DNA of 12,050 nt from JAYWGN01 sp043778255 (GTDB taxonomy: Bacteria; Bacteroidota; Bacteroidia; Chitinophagales; Chitinophagaceae), in the NCBI GenBank assembly GCA_043778255.1, contig JAYWGN010000066.1:1-12050 (forward strand). Direction: 5' to 3'. Each line of letters starts with the position of its first letter. Within the stretch, counting starts at the first letter, position 1. The translations under genes and the position numbers were made by a program. Positions 1-6,754 of this stretch are shown here, piece by piece. A model generated the notes under the pieces. That model was not told the origin of the DNA. It ran no database searches and saw only the letters and a list, made by a program, of their open reading frames with translations.

Positions 1-2
1 CT

Positions 3-67
3 TAACCTCTTTGGGGCTACGTTACGCTACGGCTACGCCTTCGCTCCACTTCGCCCCAAAGAGGTTA
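3..67. repeat. GC-rich palindromic element (15-bp perfect inverted repeat)
   Basis: Bases 3-17 and 53-67 are perfect reverse complements: TAACCTCTTTGGGGC on the left and its complement on the right. The 35-nt loop is built from TACG/GCC/TTCG-type words such as GGCTACGCC. The composition is far richer in GC than the AT-rich surroundings, which suggests a dispersed REP-like or MITE-like element rather than native coding sequence. It overlaps the 3' end of the DUF3857 reading frame on the minus strand and supplies that frame's stop codon in its loop. The element may begin before the window and may extend right to about base 78, where the text reads ACAACCTGTTGCAC. It could also act as a transcription terminator, but no clear U-tract follows. 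Seen directly: the palindrome. Inferred: that it is an insertion. Confidence 0.75.
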
Positions 68-1050
68 CAACCTGTTGCACTTATCACTTGAACATACACA
101 CAGTTTATTTTGTCAATTGTTGTGGTTGCTTCATCAACTAATTTATCTAGCTCTTTATTAATATATTCATGGTATAATATTCTGCCAAAATATTTAAAAT
201 CATTTAAAAAAATATTAACTGAACTTAATGAAGGCCTTTGCACAAGTGCAGTACTACCTGCTACTTTAAATGTTACAATTTTAATTTCTAAATTTGAGGT
301 ATAATCATTTAATTGGCCTTGGATATACGGTTCCTCTTCTATTGTATTTACGTCATATACACTAAAGGCACGTCGGTTACAATTGCTCCTCATACTGTCA
401 AATAATAAAATATTTTCGCCATCAAATTTTGCATAGCTCAACTTGTATATGTTTAATCCTTTGCTAGTAAAGGTTGTGGCGGTATTATCGTTTTCAACTA
501 ATACATAACTTGCTATGGTCGGTAAGTTATTTTGCAGTTTTATAATAGGTATAGCAATACTACTTTTCTGTTTTACGGTATAGCTATATTCCAATATACT
601 ACTATCGTTTACATTAGGAAACGTGAATTTTTTTGTGCTGTAAAACTTATTATCTTTTAAGGTATAAATTTCTTTTTTTGGTATTTCGGTTACTATTGTT
701 TTACCATTTTTATAATTAATAGTAGCCGCTTTTATATCTTGTAGGGTTTCTAAGTTTTCGTCGGTTATATAAGGTATTTCTACATCGGCAGCTTTATATC
801 CTTTTTTATTTAATATTTTAATTCTTACTCTTTTGTCTATTTTATAATATTTTTTAAATGGTATATCATCTATATGAAGGTCAGTAAAATCAAGTAGCAC
901 TACAGCACCAGCATTAGTTTGTATTTTTTTTGCTTCCAAATCAATATCTAATTCATAGCTATTAATGGGCGGCAAATTAATTGTTTGGCTTTGTAGGTAT
1001 AAGCTATAAAAAGTGAAAGTAAGTAGTAGTTTGTATTTAGTAAAGTTCAT
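22..1050 (-). CDS. DUF3857 domain protein, truncated before the transglutaminase domain
   Basis: The 342-residue product starts with a hydrophobic signal peptide (about residues 1-21), so it is probably exported to the periplasm or outer membrane. Residues about 25-300 resemble the DUF3857 domain (beta-rich; 'AGAVVLLDFTDLHID' near residue 48 is characteristic). In Bacteroidota this domain normally precedes a transglutaminase-like domain and often DUF3858, giving proteins of roughly 600 residues or more. Here the frame stops after about 325 native residues, where the transglutaminase domain should begin. The last 15 or so residues (CNLFGAKWSEGVAVA) are encoded by the palindromic element at 3-67. 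No Cys-His-Asp transglutaminase core is present, so this is likely a broken gene or a DUF3857-only remnant. It is the last gene of the minus-strand run, 12 nt after the protease gene. The function of DUF3857 is not established. The family call is fairly sure; the pseudogene status is an inference, because the sequence left of the window is unseen. Confidence 0.75.
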   Translation of the reverse strand: MNFTKYKLLLTFTFYSLYLQSQTINLPPINSYELDIDLEAKKIQTNAGAVVLLDFTDLHIDDIPFKKYYKIDKRVRIKILNKKGYKAADVEIPYITDENLETLQDIKAATINYKNGKTIVTEIPKKEIYTLKDNKFYSTKKFTFPNVNDSSILEYSYTVKQKSSIAIPIIKLQNNLPTIASYVLVENDNTATTFTSKGLNIYKLSYAKFDGENILLFDSMRSNCNRRAFSVYDVNTIEEEPYIQGQLNDYTSNLEIKIVTFKVAGSTALVQRPSLSSVNIFLNDFKYFGRILYHEYINKELDKLVDEATTTIDKINCVYVQVISATGCNLFGAKWSEGVAVA

Positions 1051-1062
1051 TAAATGAAATTA

Positions 1063-1728
1063 CTATTTTTTTCTTAATACCAAAAATGTAGTCCCCATAT
1101 TATAGGTAAAATGTACAATAATGGCAATTAGTAAACCATTGTTTAAGTATACTAAATGCTGCAGCCCTAAGCCAAATATGCAAGTAATTATAATGCCCAT
1201 TATACCTTGTACACTGTGCGAAAATCCGAATACAATTGCACTAATAAGAGCAGCAATAAATACATTATTGGTAGTTCTTAAAAAAAGTTGGTACAGTACA
1301 GATCTAAATATTATTTCTTCACAAGTGGCAGCAACTAGGTTTACAGCAACCCAGCCTATTTTTTCCTGTGTTGTATTAGGTTTTAATAGCTCTAAGCCAG
1401 GGTTGGCATCTGTTAATTTTTCGTTTTTGTTAGTAATATAACCTACGGTAAATGCAATGCATAAAAACACAAAACCCCCTAGTATTGCAGTGCTACTAAG
1501 TGTGCCTTTATACGCTACCATTATGGCCGATGCATCAGCTGCCCATAATGCTAAAAAGCATAAAAATAGTTGATTTACCCCTGATTGAAAATATAATTTT
1601 CGTTTTTCAGGGAGCATTATTTCTTTTATTTGTTCTATCATTTTTAAATTATAAATGCTAAGCATTGGCACAGCAAATACTATAATAATTAAAAAAATGA
1701 TAACTGAAATAGGCATATTATGAAGCAC
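1063..1728 (-). CDS. CPBP family intramembrane glutamic endopeptidase (CAAX/Abi protease)
   Basis: A 221-residue polytopic membrane protein of the CPBP (PF02517) family. All three family motifs are present in order: EExxxR (E137, E138, R142 in CEEIIFR), FxxxH (H171 in FGFSH) and HxxxN (H206, N210 in HFTYN). In the archaeal Rce1 homologue these residues form the glutamate-based active site in the membrane. Several hydrophobic segments are visible: about residues 6-27, 53-72, 80-97, 155-170, 175-195 and 198-217. Bacterial members have been linked to protein processing and bacteriocin self-immunity, but the substrate here cannot be told. The annotated ATG lies inside coaE, overlapping it by 11 nt. 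A second Met (codon at 1714-1716, MPISVI) begins just after the coaE stop and is an equally plausible start. Either geometry implies translational coupling with coaE. The family is confident; the role is unknown. Confidence 0.88.
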   Translation of the reverse strand: MLHNMPISVIIFLIIIVFAVPMLSIYNLKMIEQIKEIMLPEKRKLYFQSGVNQLFLCFLALWAADASAIMVAYKGTLSSTAILGGFVFLCIAFTVGYITNKNEKLTDANPGLELLKPNTTQEKIGWVAVNLVAATCEEIIFRSVLYQLFLRTTNNVFIAALISAIVFGFSHSVQGIMGIIITCIFGLGLQHLVYLNNGLLIAIIVHFTYNMGTTFLVLRKK

Positions 1729-2305
1729 ACATTTTAATAAATGTGTGGTGCAAATGTAACACTTGTGGAATGATTAATGAGGCTTCATTATTGGTTATTA
1801 TGTAATCACACAATTTGAGTTTAATATTTTCATCCATTTGCTTATCCATTCTCGCCATGGCAGCCTCTTTAGTAATGCCATCTCGTATAATAATTCGTTG
1901 TAACCGTAAGGCCATTGGCGCAGCTACTCCAATACTGTAATCAACATAATGAAATGCCTCCGATTCAAATAGTAAAGCAGCTTCTTTTATAATGTATGGA
2001 GTATTTTGTATTGCAGCCCAAGCAGCTGCATCGGCTATACTGTATGGGTGTACTATACTGTTAAGTAGTTGTAACTTTTCTTTATTAGCAAATACTATAT
2101 TGGCAATATATTTTCTATTTACTTCACCATTTATATAAGCGGCTTCGCCAAAATGTTTTTTAATATTTGTAATAACAGCACTATTGGTTTGCATTATTTT
2201 TTTTGCTGCACTATCGGCATCATATATAGGTACACCAAGTGTAGCAAACACTTTTGCAATGGTGCTTTTACCTGTACCTATACCACCAGTAATGCCTACT
2301 ATCAT
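1718..2305 (-). CDS. coaE: Dephospho-CoA kinase
   Basis: CoaE performs the last step of coenzyme A synthesis in the cytoplasm: ATP-dependent phosphorylation of the 3'-hydroxyl of dephospho-CoA. The 195-residue length is normal for the family. The N-terminus carries the P-loop GGIGTGKS (residues 7-14, with K13 and S14), followed by the conserved DAD (residues 29-31). The VHP motif near residue 85 and the 'EAALLFES' segment match the CoA-binding region. The C-terminal lid and the 'R..R.G....A..R...Q' pattern with a terminal 'D.IITNN' are also family features. The gene sits 31 nt after an FAD oxidoreductase and overlaps the following protease gene by 11 nt. The operon-mate hydroxyacyl-CoA dehydrogenase acts on CoA thioesters, a loose metabolic connection. 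Identification is very secure. Confidence 0.95.
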   Translation of the reverse strand: MIVGITGGIGTGKSTIAKVFATLGVPIYDADSAAKKIMQTNSAVITNIKKHFGEAAYINGEVNRKYIANIVFANKEKLQLLNSIVHPYSIADAAAWAAIQNTPYIIKEAALLFESEAFHYVDYSIGVAAPMALRLQRIIIRDGITKEAAMARMDKQMDENIKLKLCDYIITNNEASLIIPQVLHLHHTFIKMCAS

Positions 2306-2336
2306 TTGTAATTTTATATTTTATTATTATAATATG

Positions 2337-3455
2337 CTATTTCATTAATGCTGCTACTTCATCGGCTATTATAGGTGCTAGGGCTACCCCCATTCCGTTC
2401 ATACCTACTGCACAATATATGTTGGGGGTTACTTCTTTTACAATTGGTGTATGGTTATTGGTAAAGCCCATAATACCGCTCCATTGCATGGCTATAGTTA
2501 TTGGTGTGTTTGTTACAAAATGCTTTTGTAAAAATAATTGTAAAGCATTTTGTATGCTATCTGTTACTACTAATTCATCAGTATTTTCATTTTGCCAATC
2601 TGTATTTCTGGCACCACCTATAAGTATTCTATCAGCTACATTTCTAAAATAATAGTAGCCTTCTTTATAGTGAAAACATCCATTTAACGCTAAGTTACTT
2701 ATTGGTTCAGTTATACAAACCTGCCCTCTACAGGGCATTACAGCTATTTGTGTTAGCAGTGTACTAACAAAGCCATTAGTACATACTAATACTCTTTCTG
2801 TACATAATTTTATATTATTAGTAGTATATAGGGTTACTACATTATTATTGTTTTCAATAGTACTTACTCCACTATTATATATTATTTGTATGCCTAGTGC
2901 TTGAGCTTTTTGTGTAAGTTGTTGTAGTAGTAAGGCGGGTTGCAATGCACCTTCAAGGCTATTGCTTATTAATCCTGCAAAATTTTGCAACCCCAATAGT
3001 TGTAGTTTATTATTGCAATATGTAAATGTTTCAGCTTTGTTAGTTAAGTATTTTATACCCTTATTTAGCCAAGCTAATTTATTATTTACCTTTATAGTAT
3101 CTTCAGTATCCAAACACTCATATCCTCCGCTATTGCTGTACTGTATTAGGTTTGGGTTAATTGTTGCATGTATTTTAGCAATGCCCTTATATCTTTTTTC
3201 AACCATTTGCCACATAGTATTTTCTCCATACATTTCGGCATCATTCAATAGTTCAGTAGGGCTACCAAAGCAACTAAAGCCAGCATTTTTTGTACTAGCA
3301 CCAGTAGGCAATATACCTTTATCCAATATAGTTATTTTGTAAGTAGGGTGTTGTTCTGCTAATGCTATTGCACTCCACAAGCCTACAAATCCTGCACCAA
3401 TTATTATTATTTGTTGCTTCGCAAAATAGCTTTCTTTTTCCCAGTAGCTAAACAT
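2337..3455 (-). CDS. FAD-dependent oxidoreductase (DAO/DadA-like family)
   Basis: A 372-residue flavoprotein of the DAO (PF01266) type, which oxidises amine or amino-acid-like substrates using non-covalent or covalent FAD. The dinucleotide-binding fold is at the N-terminus: GAGFVG at residues 20-25 and an acidic residue at D45 ending strand 2 (ILDKG). It is followed by the segment 'GASTKNAGFSCFGSPTEL' (about 52-69), which in this family contacts the flavin. The C-terminal FAD-binding motif GMNGMG (351-356) is intact, with WSGIMGFT shortly before it. There is no signal peptide, so it should be cytoplasmic. It lies 12 nt after the hydroxyacyl-CoA dehydrogenase and 31 nt before coaE, so co-transcription is likely. 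Substrate is not predictable by eye; D-amino-acid dehydrogenase, glycine oxidase or sarcosine-oxidase-like activities are all possible. Confidence 0.87.
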   Translation of the reverse strand: MFSYWEKESYFAKQQIIIIGAGFVGLWSAIALAEQHPTYKITILDKGILPTGASTKNAGFSCFGSPTELLNDAEMYGENTMWQMVEKRYKGIAKIHATINPNLIQYSNSGGYECLDTEDTIKVNNKLAWLNKGIKYLTNKAETFTYCNNKLQLLGLQNFAGLISNSLEGALQPALLLQQLTQKAQALGIQIIYNSGVSTIENNNNVVTLYTTNNIKLCTERVLVCTNGFVSTLLTQIAVMPCRGQVCITEPISNLALNGCFHYKEGYYYFRNVADRILIGGARNTDWQNENTDELVVTDSIQNALQLFLQKHFVTNTPITIAMQWSGIMGFTNNHTPIVKEVTPNIYCAVGMNGMGVALAPIIADEVAALMK

Positions 3456-3467
3456 TGGCTTATAAGT

Positions 3468-4364
3468 TTAATTGGCAAATTGTTTGCTTACAGCAGCATC
3501 TTTACTTCCTGCTATATAAGTGTAAAATCCTTCACCATTTTTTACCCCTAATTTATTAGCCATTACCATATTAACTAGTAGTGGGCAGGGTGCATATTTT
3601 GGGTTGCCAAACCCATTATATAATACTTGCAATATACTAAGGCACACATCAAGCCCTATAAAATCGGCAAGTTGCAATGGCCCCATAGGGTGTGCCATAC
3701 CAAGTTTCATTACGGTATCTATTTCATTTACGCCAGCCACATTTTCATACAATGTATATATTGCTTCGTTTATCATTGGCATTAATATACGGTTGGCCAC
3801 AAAGCCAGGATAGTCATTTACAACACAGGGTACTTTGCCAATTGCTTTACTAAGGTTTACAATGGTTTCAGTTACATCTTTATTGGTAGCATATCCATTT
3901 ATAATTTCAACCAATTTCATTACAGGTACAGGGTTCATAAAGTGCATACCAATTACTTGTGTAGGTCGCTTAGTAGCAGCTGCAATTTTAGTAATACTTA
4001 TGCTCGATGTGTTGGTAGCCAATATACAATCAGTAGGTGCTACTTCATCAATTTGTTTAAATATCGAAATTTTTAATGCTTCATTTTCGGTAGCGGCTTC
4101 TATTACTAATTGTGCTTGTTGTACACCATTGGCAATATTGGTATTGGTTGTAATGTTAGCTAAGGTAGCGGCTTTGTCTGCCTCTGTTATAAGTTGTTTG
4201 GTTAGTTGCCTATCTAAGTTTTTTGTAATAGTTGCTATTGCTTTTTCAAGTTGTGTAGGCTGCACATCTACTATTGTAACTTTATAATTATGCTGAGCAA
4301 ATACATGTGCTATACCATTGCCCATAGTACCTGCACCTATTACGGTTACATTTTTTATATCCAT
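3468..4364 (-). CDS. 3-hydroxyacyl-CoA dehydrogenase (3-hydroxybutyryl-CoA dehydrogenase type)
   Basis: A cytoplasmic enzyme that interconverts (S)-3-hydroxyacyl-CoA and 3-oxoacyl-CoA with NAD(P), in beta-oxidation or the reverse butyryl-CoA direction. At 298 residues it is the short stand-alone form (Hbd/PaaH-like) rather than the large FadB/FadJ fusion. The Rossmann fold begins with GAGTMGNG (residues 10-17) and has the acidic D33 for the adenosine ribose. Spacing relative to the human enzyme places the catalytic set at S120, H141 (HFMNP), E153 and N191 (ANR). The C-terminal half (about 185-285) is the all-helical dimerisation domain, with 'GxMAHPMGPLQLADFIGLD' at 222-239 and the closing 'GEGFYTY'. 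It is the first gene of the five-gene minus-strand run. A -7 promoter box and a palindrome lie upstream. Function is secure; chain length and direction are not. Confidence 0.93.
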   Translation of the reverse strand: MDIKNVTVIGAGTMGNGIAHVFAQHNYKVTIVDVQPTQLEKAIATITKNLDRQLTKQLITEADKAATLANITTNTNIANGVQQAQLVIEAATENEALKISIFKQIDEVAPTDCILATNTSSISITKIAAATKRPTQVIGMHFMNPVPVMKLVEIINGYATNKDVTETIVNLSKAIGKVPCVVNDYPGFVANRILMPMINEAIYTLYENVAGVNEIDTVMKLGMAHPMGPLQLADFIGLDVCLSILQVLYNGFGNPKYAPCPLLVNMVMANKLGVKNGEGFYTYIAGSKDAAVSKQFAN

Positions 4365-4381
4365 TTTTTTATTTTATTTTA

Positions 4382-4389
4382 CAAAAATA
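4382..4389 (-). promoter_or_regulatory. Bacteroidota -7 promoter element for the hydroxyacyl-CoA dehydrogenase operon
   Basis: Read on the minus strand this is TATTTTTG, a full match to the Bacteroidota primary-sigma -7 consensus TAnnTTTG. It lies 17 nt upstream of the ATG at 4364. No good -33 TTTG is found at the usual spacing, so the call rests on one box and its position. Confidence 0.5.
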
Positions 4390-4403
4390 AGTATCCTATT
4401 TGG

Positions 4404-4429
4404 TAGTTTGTTATGCTATTAGCAAACTA
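4404..4429. promoter_or_regulatory. Palindromic candidate operator upstream of the hydroxyacyl-CoA dehydrogenase operon
   Basis: TAGTTTG (4404-4410) and CAAACTA (4423-4429) are perfect reverse complements separated by 12 nt that are themselves partly symmetric. The centre lies about 30 nt upstream of the -7 box, covering the -33 region of the minus-strand promoter. Such a dyad would suit a dimeric repressor or activator, but no regulator gene is in the window to link to it. Confidence 0.35.
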
Positions 4430-4543
4430 ACACATTATTTTTAATTTATAGAAATTGGTTTTTATTTGTCTAGTTGTTTTGTTTTCTTTTTTTATTTATA
4501 AATATTTTTACAAAAAAATTTAGGATATGTACTGAGGAAACCT

Positions 4544-4552
4544 TATTTTTGC
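4544..4552 (+). promoter_or_regulatory. Bacteroidota -7 promoter element for the tRNA-Ser/tRNA-Pro unit
   Basis: TATTTTTGC matches the Bacteroidota -7 consensus TAnnTTTG, and it is placed 26 nt before the first base of tRNA-Ser. A weak TTTA at about 4519 sits near the expected -33 position. The same nonamer occurs at 11604 in front of another gene, which supports a promoter role. Confidence 0.55.
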
Positions 4553-4578
4553 CACCCTTATAAGTTAAGGACAAGGTT

Positions 4579-4667
4579 GGAGAGATGCCTGAGTGGCCGA
4601 AAGGAACGGTTTGCTAAATCGTCGTAGGGGTTAAACCTTACCCAGGGTTCGAATCCCTGTCTCTCCG
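4579..4667 (+). tRNA. tRNA-Ser(GCU)
   Basis: A full class II tRNA cloverleaf can be drawn. The acceptor stem is GGAGAGA (4579-4585) with TCTCTCC (4660-4666), plus the serine-typical discriminator G at 4667. The D-stem is CCT/AGG. The anticodon stem is ACGGT/ATCGT with loop TTGCTAA, giving anticodon GCT at 4613-4615, which reads AGC and AGU serine codons. A long variable arm (about 4623-4642, GTAGGG pairing with CCTTAC) is the mark of tRNA-Ser. The T-arm is CAGGG-TTCGAAT-CCCTG. CCA is not encoded and must be added after transcription. tRNA-Pro follows 17 nt later, probably on the same transcript. Confidence 0.97.
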
Positions 4668-4684
4668 CAACTTATTACCTCATT

Positions 4685-4758
4685 CGGGAGGTAGTTCAGC
4701 CCGGTAGAATACCTGGTTTGGGACCAGGGGGTCGCAGGTTCGAATCCTGTCCTCCCGA
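4685..4758 (+). tRNA. tRNA-Pro(UGG)
   Basis: Acceptor stem CGGGAGG (4685-4691) pairs with CCTCCCG (4751-4757), with discriminator A at 4758. The C at the first position of the acceptor stem is typical of bacterial tRNA-Pro. The anticodon stem CCTGG/CCAGG encloses the loop TTTGGGA, so the anticodon is TGG at 4719-4721, able to read all CCN proline codons by wobble, and followed by G37. The T-arm is GCAGG-TTCGAAT-CCTGT. CCA is not encoded. It shares an upstream promoter with tRNA-Ser and is followed 4 nt later by an intrinsic terminator. Confidence 0.97.
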
Positions 4759-4761
4759 CTT

Positions 4762-4790
4762 AACCACCAACATTTGTTGGTGGTTTTTTT
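4762..4790 (+). terminator. Intrinsic terminator after the tRNA pair
   Basis: AACCACCAAC (4762-4771) pairs perfectly with GTTGGTGGTT (4776-4785) around a 4-nt ATTT loop. A run of T (4784-4790) follows directly. This is a canonical rho-independent hairpin ending the tRNA transcript. Confidence 0.9.
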
Positions 4791-4820
4791 ATGGTTAGGC
4801 CCTATATTTTTTTTTATACC

Positions 4821-4972
4821 GAAATGATAAACAATATAGTCCAATTGCGGCTTCGCCTTATTGTACTACATGCCTGCCGGTAGGCAAGTTTGTTTAATCA
4901 ACCTGCCTGCCGGCAAGCAGGTCGGCATTTGATTTTAATTAAGTAAAATACTTTTGGACTAAATACCATTTC
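4821..4972. repeat. Composite palindromic intergenic element with short inverted ends
   Basis: Three GC-rich palindromes lie in an AT-rich gap: GGCTTCGCC (4849-4857), TGCCTGCCGGTAGGCA (4871-4886), and a near-perfect 22-bp palindrome at 4901-4922 with core TGCCGGCA. The outer ends are partly inverted copies: GAAATG plus AGTCCAA on the left (4821-4826 and 4838-4844), and TTGGACT plus CATTTC on the right (4954-4960 and 4967-4972). The right end touches the stop codon of the DUF1835 gene. GCCTGCCGGCAGGC-like palindromes are common dispersed repeats in Bacteroidota. Its location between two converging units suggests it could also stop transcription from both sides. Nothing in it codes for protein. 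Confidence 0.6.
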
Positions 4973-5774
4973 ACAATGCTATTATTTCAAAATCTTTCAT
5001 TTTTCCAACCACCCCTTGTGTTTCGTAATTAGTATTTGTAATTATTTGTTTTAGTCGCCAGAGCAAAAAAGCATCTCCAGTAGTAACTTTTTCTTTATTT
5101 AAAAATGTAGTAATTATTTTACTAGCTTTTTGAAAATCTTTGGTAATGTAATTTATTAATGCTTCATCATAAAAATCAACATTGGCTTGGGTTAATTTTT
5201 TGCCACCTTCTAATAGCCTAACATATTTATTTTCGTTACAAATTTTCAACCACTCATCAGGGTCAATTTCAAATTCGCTAGGTGTTATTACTCTGGCTAA
5301 CTTTTTTGCTTTCAAAAATTCACTTGGTTGTATTTGGCTTATCCACTCTGGGTAAAATAAGTGTCCCTTTTCATTAATAAAGGGTAGGTTATTTAAGTAT
5401 AATATATGTATGCTACCTTGCCACTCTTTAAGCCTACTCATAAGCCAATAATAGCCACTTACATCGTGTTTGTTTTGGGCTACCCATAGCCACAATATTT
5501 CAGCTGTATTTTGCTCCAACGCATTTTTAATTTCTATAAATGTAGCCTCATCATCTACTTCATTTTGGTTAGTATGGGCGTAGTCGCCACCCTCTACTAC
5601 CATTTGCCACCATGCCTTTCGCATTGCTATGCCATCATCTTGGTAGCAATTAATTAGTGGTCCTACTGCATAGTCATCTTTAATTTGTAGTATAGTACCT
5701 TCAAGGGAATTATCTAATGCTATTACTTGTTGCAATACAGCTATATCGGGTTGGTTAAATACAATATGTATCAT
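4971..5774 (-). CDS. DUF1835 / DUF3658 domain protein
   Basis: A 267-residue soluble protein whose N-terminus (MIHIVFNQPDIAVLQQVI, then 'DDYAVGPL' at about 34-41) is typical of DUF1835. The C-terminal part, from about residue 155 onward, resembles the partner domain DUF3658, including the 'ARVITPSEFEIDPDEW' stretch and a conserved 'LLWRLKQII' near the end. Tryptophans are frequent (WW at about 55-56, LWLWV at about 95-99). No signal peptide or membrane segment is visible, so it is probably cytoplasmic. The biochemical role of DUF1835 proteins is not established and I do not propose one. It follows the methyltransferase gene by 41 nt in the same direction, so the two may be co-transcribed. Its stop codon lies at the edge of the palindromic element at 4821-4972. 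Confidence 0.85.
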   Translation of the reverse strand: MIHIVFNQPDIAVLQQVIALDNSLEGTILQIKDDYAVGPLINCYQDDGIAMRKAWWQMVVEGGDYAHTNQNEVDDEATFIEIKNALEQNTAEILWLWVAQNKHDVSGYYWLMSRLKEWQGSIHILYLNNLPFINEKGHLFYPEWISQIQPSEFLKAKKLARVITPSEFEIDPDEWLKICNENKYVRLLEGGKKLTQANVDFYDEALINYITKDFQKASKIITTFLNKEKVTTGDAFLLWRLKQIITNTNYETQGVVGKMKDFEIIAL

Positions 5775-5815
5775 AGATTTTTTTTATTATGCTTCGCAAA
5801 AAAATGGGTTAATGG

Positions 5816-6601
5816 CTAGTTTTTGGTTGGTGTAATAGTATAATATACACAGGTAGTAAAAAAATTACGAACAAATGGAATAATACTTATTATTTTATAT
5901 TGTAACCTAGGTTTCCACCCAAATTTGTATTGGTATATAGGGTTTATTAAGTAATAATTTTTTGCAGTTATGGTATAGCCATTTTGCTTACATATTTTTT
6001 CAAATCGTTCTATACTTATGGCAGTTTCTTTTACCTCAAGTAAGGCTTCTGTAGCTTCATTATTTTTTTGCAATATGGGTTTGTATAGTATGTTGGGCAA
6101 CAAATGTATATAAGGCATTTTAGCTATCCATTTGGTATGGCATACCTGTTGGTGACCGCCCCAAGGCATGTACCACGGAGGAAAACCAAAAAATATTATG
6201 CCATCGGGTTTTAAAAACTCCTTCATCCAAGCTATCAGTTTTGATTGGTCATGTATATGTTCTATTACATCTTTAAGTACTATTATATCAAATTGGTTTT
6301 TAAAGTTTTCTTTAACATCATATATATTACTCGATATTAATTGTAGTTTCCCCTCACTTATTTCTTGTTGCAGCCATTGTTTGCCTACCGCTATACGACC
6401 TTCCTCCAATTCAACTCCAACAGCGGTACAACCCTTTGCTATAAATGCTTTAAGTACTCCAGCTTCGCCACAGCCAATTTCCATTACATGTGTTCCAATA
6501 CCTATTTTTTTTGTTTTTTCAATAAATGGAATTACATAATCAGTTGCATTGTCAACTTGCATTTCAAAGTAGCGCTTTCTGTCGTTATGAAATTCAAACA
6601 T
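5816..6601 (-). CDS. Class I SAM-dependent methyltransferase
   Basis: A 261-residue protein with a Rossmann-like methyltransferase fold of the Methyltransf_11/23 type. Motif I is EIGCGEAG (residues 41-48), which binds S-adenosylmethionine. An acidic residue at the end of strand 2 (E64 in VGVELEEGR) would contact the ribose. Motif IV/post-II is 'DIIVLKDVIEHI' (105-116), followed by 'LKPDGIIFFGFPPW' (130-143). The segment after residue 145 (GGHQQVCHTKW, HLLP) may shape the acceptor pocket. No signal peptide is present. The acceptor cannot be named; small-molecule, lipid or cell-surface precursor substrates are all possible. It is 41 nt before the DUF1835 gene and 186 nt after parE. AT-rich tandem repeats lie 12 nt upstream of the start codon. 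Confidence 0.87.
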   Translation of the reverse strand: MFEFHNDRKRYFEMQVDNATDYVIPFIEKTKKIGIGTHVMEIGCGEAGVLKAFIAKGCTAVGVELEEGRIAVGKQWLQQEISEGKLQLISSNIYDVKENFKNQFDIIVLKDVIEHIHDQSKLIAWMKEFLKPDGIIFFGFPPWYMPWGGHQQVCHTKWIAKMPYIHLLPNILYKPILQKNNEATEALLEVKETAISIERFEKICKQNGYTITAKNYYLINPIYQYKFGWKPRLQYKIISIIPFVRNFFTTCVYYTITPTKN

Positions 6602-6612
6602 AGTCTTTTAAT

Positions 6613-6643
6613 AATTGATAATTGACAATTGATAATTGACAAT
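6613..6643. repeat. AT-rich tandem repeat upstream of the methyltransferase
   Basis: The 14-mer AATTGATAATTGAC occurs twice without a mismatch (6613-6626 and 6627-6640), followed by the start of a third copy (AAT). Bases 6627-6643 match the reverse complement of 6784-6800 at 16 of 17 positions, so the two sites form a long-range inverted pair. Similar ATTGATAATTGACAA arrays occur in intergenic regions of many bacteria. No function is evident. Confidence 0.75.
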
Positions 6644-6754
6644 GTTGGTGAATGTATATTTATTTATTTCGTTCAATTATTTTTATTTGAAATAGTAAAA
6701 TATATTTTTTTTTTCTTATTACAAAGGCTAATTGTAACCATTTTATGTTGTTTT

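Noticed and set aside
2962..3342. Plus-strand open frame opposite the FAD oxidoreductase with hydrophobic stretches
   Set aside because: The apparent membrane segments arise from reverse-complement codon bias of a real flavoprotein gene. There is no independent promoter.
3835..4287. 150-codon plus-strand open frame opposite the hydroxyacyl-CoA dehydrogenase gene
   Set aside because: It lies fully inside a well-identified enzyme gene on the other strand, and its translation has no recognisable domain. It is an antisense shadow.
4579..4790. tRNA genes considered as an integration site for a mobile island
   Set aside because: No integrase is present, and no duplicated tRNA 3' end was found downstream. 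The tRNAs are followed by their own terminator and ordinary genes.
6613..6643. Short direct repeats considered as a CRISPR array
   Set aside because: There are only two adjacent 14-nt units with no spacers, the sequence is simple and AT-rich, and no cas genes are present.
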